Assembly: GCF_035978755.1 (NCBI RefSeq)
Contig: NZ_CP108418.1
Span: forward strand, 1-34,960
DNA length: 34,960 nt
Direction: 5' to 3'
DNA from: Streptomyces sp. NBC_01298
GTDB taxonomy: Bacteria; Actinomycetota; Actinomycetes; Streptomycetales; Streptomycetaceae
Shown piece after piece: positions 30,172 through 34,960 of the stretch; position 1 is the first letter of the stretch; every line of letters starts with the position of its first letter. Below the pieces are notes generated by a model, which ran no database searches, was not told the origin of the DNA, and saw only the letters and a list, made by a program, of their open reading frames with translations. The translations under genes and the position numbers were made by a program.

Positions 30172-32223
30172 CGCGTAGCGGGTGTGTGGCGAGGCGCCCA
30201 AGGCCTCGATGAGGCCCTGTTCGGTCCAGCCCTTGAGCCACCCGCCAACGGTCGTGGCGGAGGCGCCGATCGCGTCGGCGACGGCGGCCCGCTTGATGCC
30301 CTCGGGTCCGGCCTGCCGGATGAGCGCGAGCGCCTGGGCCCGCCTCGGGTCGGCCGACGCCGGGCCCGCCGGGGCCGGGGCCGCGGCTTCGAGCCAGGAG
30401 TCGAGCACCCTCCAGTCAGTCGGGTGCACGGCAGAGGCCGGCGGCGCGGGCGCGGTCTTCACAGCGGCGCCCCGGCTGCGGAGCGCGCGCACCATGTCCT
30501 GCACTGCGGCCATCTCGCTGCCGTCCAACCACAGCGAGCGCAGCGTCGTGAACTTGCCGCCGCGGCGCAGGATCCCGGAGCCGCGCTGGTTCTCGTCCAG
30601 GAGGTGCGTGGACCAGCCCCGCCCAGCGGCGCCCTTGCCGAGGATGGTGTTCGACTCGTCCGCGTCCATCGTGTACATGCACCAGCGCCACACGACGTTG
30701 CCGGTGATCTGCTTGGGCAGGACGGTCGTGTCGTTGAGCTGGGTGGCCAGGACGAGGATGATCCCGAAGGCCAGACCGCGCTGGGCGAGGTCCGCGAGGT
30801 GCCGGGTGATCGCAGCGCCGTGCTTCGAGTCGCCGGTGAAGACGGACACCTCGTCCACGACTACGACTTCGAGGGTCAGGCCCTCGCTGCCGACGAGGTC
30901 GGGGCGCTCCGCGAGGGACTCGATGCCGAGGGTGGCCATGCGGCCGGCGCGGCTGCCCATCTCCGCGACCAGCGCGGCGAGCTTGTTCTTCAGCTGCTCC
31001 GCCCGGGTCTTGGGCTCGAAGATGTGCGTGTCCACCAACCCCGCCCACCGGTTCTGCCCCGGGTGCTTGCCGTCCGCCAGGTGCAGGCGGACCCGGGGGT
31101 CGAGGAGGCATCCGGCGATGATCAGGCGCAGGGCGGCGCCCTTGCCGGAGCGGGTGGAACCGCCCAGGAGCAGCGAGACGTCCTGAAGCCGCAGGTAGAG
31201 CAGGCGGCCGAACACGTCGATCGCGACCGGGATCCCGACCTTCCACACGTCGACGTCGGCCAGCATCTCGGCGGTGCAGAGGCGGACCTGCGCGAGCGGG
31301 TCGACGTCGAAGCCGATCAGCCGGACGGTCTTGCCGTCCGCGCCGGGCACCGGCTCGACGTGCAGGCGGGCCATGTCGAGCCCGAGTTCACCCGCGACCT
31401 TCGAGCGGGCCTTGAGCACGTCGGCGAACTCGGCGCCGGTGGAGTCGGGGAGCCGTACGACGGCCGACCACTCGCCGGGCTTGACCACGGGCCGCTCCAG
31501 GAGCACGACCTTGCGGCCTGTGGGGATCACCTTGCAGGCGGCCATGGCCTCGGAGATCGCCAGGATCAGCGGCTCCGGGTCCGGGTCCGCCTCGGCCCCG
31601 CCCACGGTCGGCGGGTTCAGCGGCTGGGCGGGGATGAGCAGTTCGCCGGCGGACGGCGCAGCCGGAACGGTCGGGATGACGAGGGGGGTCTCGGCGATCA
31701 GCTCGGCCGGGACCGCGCGGGTCGTCAGCACGAAGGGCTTCGGGCCGCGCGTCCAGGAGCCGACGGCGCCCAGCATCGCGGCGGCCGGGGCCGCCCACCA
31801 CGTGGTCGTCGCCGAGAGCGTGACGATTCCAGCGGCCGGGGCCGCGAGGATCGCGCAGCGTGCGGCGGCGATGCGGTGGCGGCGGTGGCGGACCTGACCG
31901 GGGTCGAGGTTGGGCACGTCGAACTCGCCGAGCGCGCGCAGTGCCTTGCTGTGCCGCTCGGCCTCGAACTTCGCGCCCTTGAGCCGGGCCTTGGCCGAGG
32001 GGGTCAGGCCCCCGTCCTCCTCGGCGATCCGCGTGTACTTCTCGACGGTCTTGAACGCCTTGCGGGCCAGGCGGCGGTGTTCCTCCACCTGCTCCTGGTG
32101 GGCCTCGGCGCGGGCCTTGACGATCCGGCGCAGCAACTCTTCGTTGGAGACGGTGTGCGCGCCCGCCCAGTGGGCGAGGTAGATCGACAGGTGGCGTGCT
32201 CCTGAGCGGGTGCGGGCGATCAT
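30151..32223 (-). CDS. tra: FtsK/SpoIIIE-type conjugative DNA translocase Tra (690 aa), second copy
   Basis: Same protein as at 12,671-14,743, with intact Walker A and B motifs and C-terminal winged helix. Confidence 0.93.
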   Translation of the reverse strand: MIARTRSGARHLSIYLAHWAGAHTVSNEELLRRIVKARAEAHQEQVEEHRRLARKAFKTVEKYTRIAEEDGGLTPSAKARLKGAKFEAERHSKALRALGEFDVPNLDPGQVRHRRHRIAAARCAILAAPAAGIVTLSATTTWWAAPAAAMLGAVGSWTRGPKPFVLTTRAVPAELIAETPLVIPTVPAAPSAGELLIPAQPLNPPTVGGAEADPDPEPLILAISEAMAACKVIPTGRKVVLLERPVVKPGEWSAVVRLPDSTGAEFADVLKARSKVAGELGLDMARLHVEPVPGADGKTVRLIGFDVDPLAQVRLCTAEMLADVDVWKVGIPVAIDVFGRLLYLRLQDVSLLLGGSTRSGKGAALRLIIAGCLLDPRVRLHLADGKHPGQNRWAGLVDTHIFEPKTRAEQLKNKLAALVAEMGSRAGRMATLGIESLAERPDLVGSEGLTLEVVVVDEVSVFTGDSKHGAAITRHLADLAQRGLAFGIILVLATQLNDTTVLPKQITGNVVWRWCMYTMDADESNTILGKGAAGRGWSTHLLDENQRGSGILRRGGKFTTLRSLWLDGSEMAAVQDMVRALRSRGAAVKTAPAPPASAVHPTDWRVLDSWLEAAAPAPAGPASADPRRAQALALIRQAGPEGIKRAAVADAIGASATTVGGWLKGWTEQGLIEALGASPHTRYAATDGRQ

Positions 32224-32744
32224 CCGATCAGCACCTCCCCGACCCAGGACACGAGCGGGACGAAGATCATGCTGGCCCAGCCGCCGATCGCGACGGTGAT
32301 CCCCCAGGTGGCGCCGGTGATGCCTCCGGAGAGAGCGAGGGCACGCTCGCCCCAGCCCTTGGCGAACCAGATGAACAGGGCAAGGCCGACGACGAGGATC
32401 AGGGCGATCCAGGATCCGGAGTAGGTGAGGACCTCGTTGGCGGAGATCGGGACCGCTCCGGCCCCGGACTGGCCGATCCCCGCGTCCCCGACCGTGGCGC
32501 CGAGCTTGTTGCCGGTGCCGGTGAAGCCGCCGGAGATCTTGCCCAGGAGCCCGCCGGTGACGGCCGAGGCGAGGACCATCGTCATGAAGGATCCGGCCCA
32601 CGGGAGCCAGACCTTGCGCTTCTTCAGCGCCTTCAAGGACCGGCCCCGCGAGTAGTAGATGCTCATCGCGGTCACGCACAGCAGGAAGAAGCCGAAGGCC
32701 GAACCGGCGCGGGTGACGACGTGGGTGATGGTGATCAGCTCCAT
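32220..32744 (-). CDS. Spd-like integral membrane protein (174 aa), second copy
   Basis: Same four-helix protein as at 14,740-15,264, overlapping both neighbours. Confidence 0.8.
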   Translation of the reverse strand: MELITITHVVTRAGSAFGFFLLCVTAMSIYYSRGRSLKALKKRKVWLPWAGSFMTMVLASAVTGGLLGKISGGFTGTGNKLGATVGDAGIGQSGAGAVPISANEVLTYSGSWIALILVVGLALFIWFAKGWGERALALSGGITGATWGITVAIGGWASMIFVPLVSWVGEVLIG

Positions 32745-33115
32745 CAGGCACCCACGATCCAGGCCGCGATCAAGCTGCGGGTCGGCTCGGAGATCAGCGT
32801 CCCGCCAACGGCGGAGAGCAGGAGCACGGCAGACAGCCAGCGACGGATCTTCCCGCCGGTCGCCATGCCGATCGCGCAGACCATCGACGTGACGAACATC
32901 GTGCTGAACGCGGTGTCGACAGAGACGTTCGCGCTGATCGGGGTGGCGACCCAGTCCGCCCACGCGAAGGCCGGCGCGGTCGCGATGCCGATCACGGTCA
33001 AGGTGCGGACCGGGCGTACCGCCCGGATCGCGGCCCGGACGCGGTCCCAGTCGACCGCGTTCGCGTCGGCCGGGTCCAGGTCAGGAATGTGGTCCAAGTT
33101 CTCAGGCACCGCCAC
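32744..33115 (-). CDS. Small membrane protein, first gene of the spd-tra operon (123 aa), second copy
   Basis: Same protein as at 15,264-15,635, with its GTG start behind GAGGGGGG. Confidence 0.78.
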   Translation of the reverse strand: MAVPENLDHIPDLDPADANAVDWDRVRAAIRAVRPVRTLTVIGIATAPAFAWADWVATPISANVSVDTAFSTMFVTSMVCAIGMATGGKIRRWLSAVLLLSAVGGTLISEPTRSLIAAWIVGA

Positions 33116-33130
33116 GGCGAAGCCCCCCTC

Positions 33131-33241
33131 GTACTCAGCAAGTTGACTGCCACTCAGTGGTGTCTAGGTGGCTGAGTACAAGGTGTCCTAGGACACTAGG
33201 CACTGTCAAGTGTCTACGGCTAACCTGGTGTCTAGGACACC
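33131..33241. promoter_or_regulatory. GntR operator region, second copy
   Basis: Repeats 15,651-15,761, including the perfect CTAG-centred palindrome (33,183-33,196) and the second site (33,227-33,241). Confidence 0.75.
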
Positions 33242-33270
33242 AAGTCACTTACGGGAAGCAGGGCCTTCAC

Positions 33271-34020
33271 ATGCCAGAGCTGCGGCGCGCCGACGCCCCA
33301 TACGCACAGGTCGCTCAGTACTACCGGGACCAAGTCCACGGCAGGCAGCTCCTCCCCGGGGACTTCGTCCCGTCCGTCCGCGACATCGCGGCGCAGTGGG
33401 GCATCAGCAAGGCCACCGCCGAGAAGGCACTGGCCGTGCTGCGGTCCGAGGGTCTCCTGATCGCCGTCCCCGGGGTCGGCACGAAGGTGGCCACCACCCT
33501 CCCGACCGTCCAGCTCGGCGGCGAGCGCGTCCGCCGGATGCTCACCACCGGACGCGCCACTCGCCCCGGCGAGACCTCCAGCCTGATCTCCTCCGAGCTG
33601 GCCCCCGCAGACGACGCCGCAGCCGAGTTCCTGGGAATCGAGCCGGGTGCACCCGCGCTCCGCCGTCGCCGGCGCTTCAGCAACGAGGACGGCGTCGTGC
33701 TCGCGGTCTCCACCTCATGGCTCCGCGCCGAAGTCGCCCAGCACATCCCCGCACTGCTCGAAACGGCCCCCATCCCCGGCGGAACGATCGGCGCAGTCCG
33801 CGACGTGCTCGGCCGACAGCCCGGCGCCGAACAGACCGCGCTCCTCGCCCGGCTCGCGAGCGCCGACGAAGCCGAGCTCCTCGGCCTCGATCTCCCCGAG
33901 GCCGTGATGGTGACCGAGACCCGCATCTCCGACGAGGACGGAGAGCCCATCGAGCTGGGCCAGGACGTCATCGCTCCGAACCAGAAGTACGTCACCGGCA
34001 CCGACCTGAGCCTGCTCTGA
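33271..34020 (+). CDS. GntR/HutC-family transcriptional regulator (249 aa), second copy
   Basis: Same protein as at 15,791-16,540: winged helix plus UTRA-type domain. Confidence 0.92.
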   Translation: MPELRRADAPYAQVAQYYRDQVHGRQLLPGDFVPSVRDIAAQWGISKATAEKALAVLRSEGLLIAVPGVGTKVATTLPTVQLGGERVRRMLTTGRATRPGETSSLISSELAPADDAAAEFLGIEPGAPALRRRRRFSNEDGVVLAVSTSWLRAEVAQHIPALLETAPIPGGTIGAVRDVLGRQPGAEQTALLARLASADEAELLGLDLPEAVMVTETRISDEDGEPIELGQDVIAPNQKYVTGTDLSLL

Positions 34021-34163
34021 TGCCCGCTGACGACGAGTACTTCATGATCGCCGAGTCACAGCTTGAACGGCTCCTCACCAAGCGCCGCGAGGGCACCTTG
34101 ACCCTGGACGAAGAACGCACCCTGATCGCCGCGCAGGACGCGATCACCCACCCAAGGCCCTGA
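34020..34163 (+). CDS. Small hypothetical protein coupled to the GntR regulator (47 aa), second copy
   Basis: Same ORF as at 16,540-16,683, with the one-base TGATG overlap. Confidence 0.65.
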   Translation: MPADDEYFMIAESQLERLLTKRREGTLTLDEERTLIAAQDAITHPRP

Positions 34164-34180
34164 GCCCTACAGCCCCGAGA

Positions 34181-34210
34181 GCCCCCACCGGATCCACATC
34201 CGGCGGGGGC
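34181..34210 (+). terminator. Terminator of the GntR operon, second copy
   Basis: Same stem as 16,701-16,730. Confidence 0.8.
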
Positions 34211-34359
34211 TTCGTCGTATCCCGTCCCCCGTCCCGGCCTTCACCGACGCTCCGCGCCGGTACCGCAAGGGGCTCTGCCCCCTGCACCCCCGGCCACATC
34301 CAGAGGGGCGGGGGGCCCGGTTTTCGGCTGCGGGTCTCAGGTGGTTGGGGTCTCGGGTC

Positions 34360-34576
34360 GCGGGGGGTTCCCTCCGGAGAGACGGCACCAAAGGCCAGCA
34401 CACCGGCCGCCGGGGCGGGAGCCCCAAGCCCGGCCAGGACTTTTCGCGAGCCCTGAACGGGCCGCGAAAACTCCCGTCCGGGTCGCCCGCCCCAGGGGGC
34501 GGACGAGGCCTCCCACCCCGACGACCGGCGCGCTCTGGAGCTACGCTCTGCCGCCTCTCCGGAGGGAACCCCCCGC
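34360..34576. repeat. Distant 28-bp inverted repeat, second copy
   Basis: Repeats 16,880-17,096: both long arms and the inner TTTTCGCG/CGCGAAAA pair. Confidence 0.65.
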
Positions 34577-34606
34577 TCTGGCCCGGACTCTGGCGCGGGC
34601 GCCGGC

Positions 34607-34960
34607 CTACTCGCCGCTGTCGGCCGCGGGCACGCCCGTCTTCCTCTCCCAGTACTTCAACCGCTTGTCCCAGTCCGGGGCCTGGGCCTCGCCGTCCGGG
34701 CCGATCCCGTACGCGGCCAGCCGATCCCCTATCTCCGCGTCCTCCCACAGCGGCAGCGTGCCGCGCTCGGCGCGCGGTTCGGGAAGAGGAAGAGCTGCAT
34801 CGTCGGCGGCCGGGGCCGGCGGCGGGACGTCGACGGACGTGTGCGCGACCGCGTCGGCGAGGAACAGGACGGCCTGGCGTTCCTCCACCGCACGGCGAAC
34901 CGGGTCCGGAACCGGCAACGGCACCCGCACAGACCCCGTTTCGACAACAGGCGAAATGAC
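34607..34960 (-). CDS. Zinc-finger-like hypothetical protein, 5' end cut by the window edge
   Basis: Residues 76-192 plus stop of the 192-aa protein that is complete at 17,127-17,705. The missing N terminus is what stands at 1-225, as expected for a circular molecule. The internal Met of MRVPLPVPDP is not the real start. Confidence 0.7.
   Translation of the reverse strand, partial: VISPVVETGSVRVPLPVPDPVRRAVEERQAVLFLADAVAHTSVDVPPPAPAADDAALPLPEPRAERGTLPLWEDAEIGDRLAAYGIGPDGEAQAPDWDKRLKYWERKTGVPAADSGE

Larger units (their letters stand above)
17481..34960. repeat. Second unit of the tandem duplication
   Basis: Same content as the first unit in the same orientation. The last bases of the window match the last bases of the first unit (17,461-17,480), so the second unit is complete and the window is a whole number of units. 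Confidence 0.95.

Noticed and set aside
17481..34960. Second unit as a diverged sister plasmid
   Set aside because: No base difference was seen in the lines compared and all translations match, so it is treated as the same sequence twice.

Overview
The window is a 17,480 bp unit present twice, head to tail: position n and position n+17,480 carry the same sequence wherever I compared them, the second unit starts at 17,481, and 2 x 17,480 is exactly the window length. The simplest reading is one circular plasmid recorded as a tandem dimer. The GC content is very high, third codon positions are nearly all G or C, and GTG/TTG starts and ATGA/GTGA gene overlaps are frequent. With a GntR-controlled tra/spd cluster and a rolling-circle Rep, this points to a Streptomyces-type (streptomycete) conjugative plasmid. 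I see no integrase, excisionase, transposase, tRNA, rRNA, CRISPR array, resistance gene or metabolic cargo.

Layout of one unit (add 17,480 for the second). Almost everything is on the minus strand, so genes are transcribed right to left. From the right: a GntR/HutC regulator and a 47-aa partner (15,791-16,683, plus strand) diverge from two small membrane proteins and an FtsK/SpoIIIE-type DNA translocase (15,635 down to 12,671). CTAG-centred palindromes that look like operators lie between them. Directly after tra come four direct repeats of an 8-mer and a palindrome holding the tra stop codon, a candidate clt transfer locus. Next is a run with a small exported protein, a 55-aa protein, a possible 24-aa leader, a DUF2637/SpdB-like membrane protein with a long coiled coil, and two small soluble proteins (12,502 down to 9,214), closed by a strong terminator (9,138-9,172). 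The rolling-circle initiator Rep (8,938-6,929) follows, and its stop codon sits in a ~117 bp nested palindrome. Then come a 12-cysteine protein (6,716-6,123), a noncoding ~490 bp region with hairpins and an oriT-like inverted repeat, and a mobC-relaxase pair (5,633-3,280). The remaining 3.3 kb holds small, mostly cysteine-containing genes of unknown function among several clusters of direct and inverted repeats. The last gene (192 aa) crosses the unit boundary.

How it probably works: Rep nicks the double-strand origin and drives rolling-circle replication. The GntR protein likely represses its own gene and the divergent spd-tra operon, as in kil/kor systems. The FtsK-like Tra would pump double-stranded DNA between hyphae, and the Spd-like membrane proteins would spread plasmid along the recipient mycelium. 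The MobC/MOBP relaxase pair adds the parts for classical single-stranded mobilisation, so one small plasmid appears to carry two mechanistically different transfer systems.
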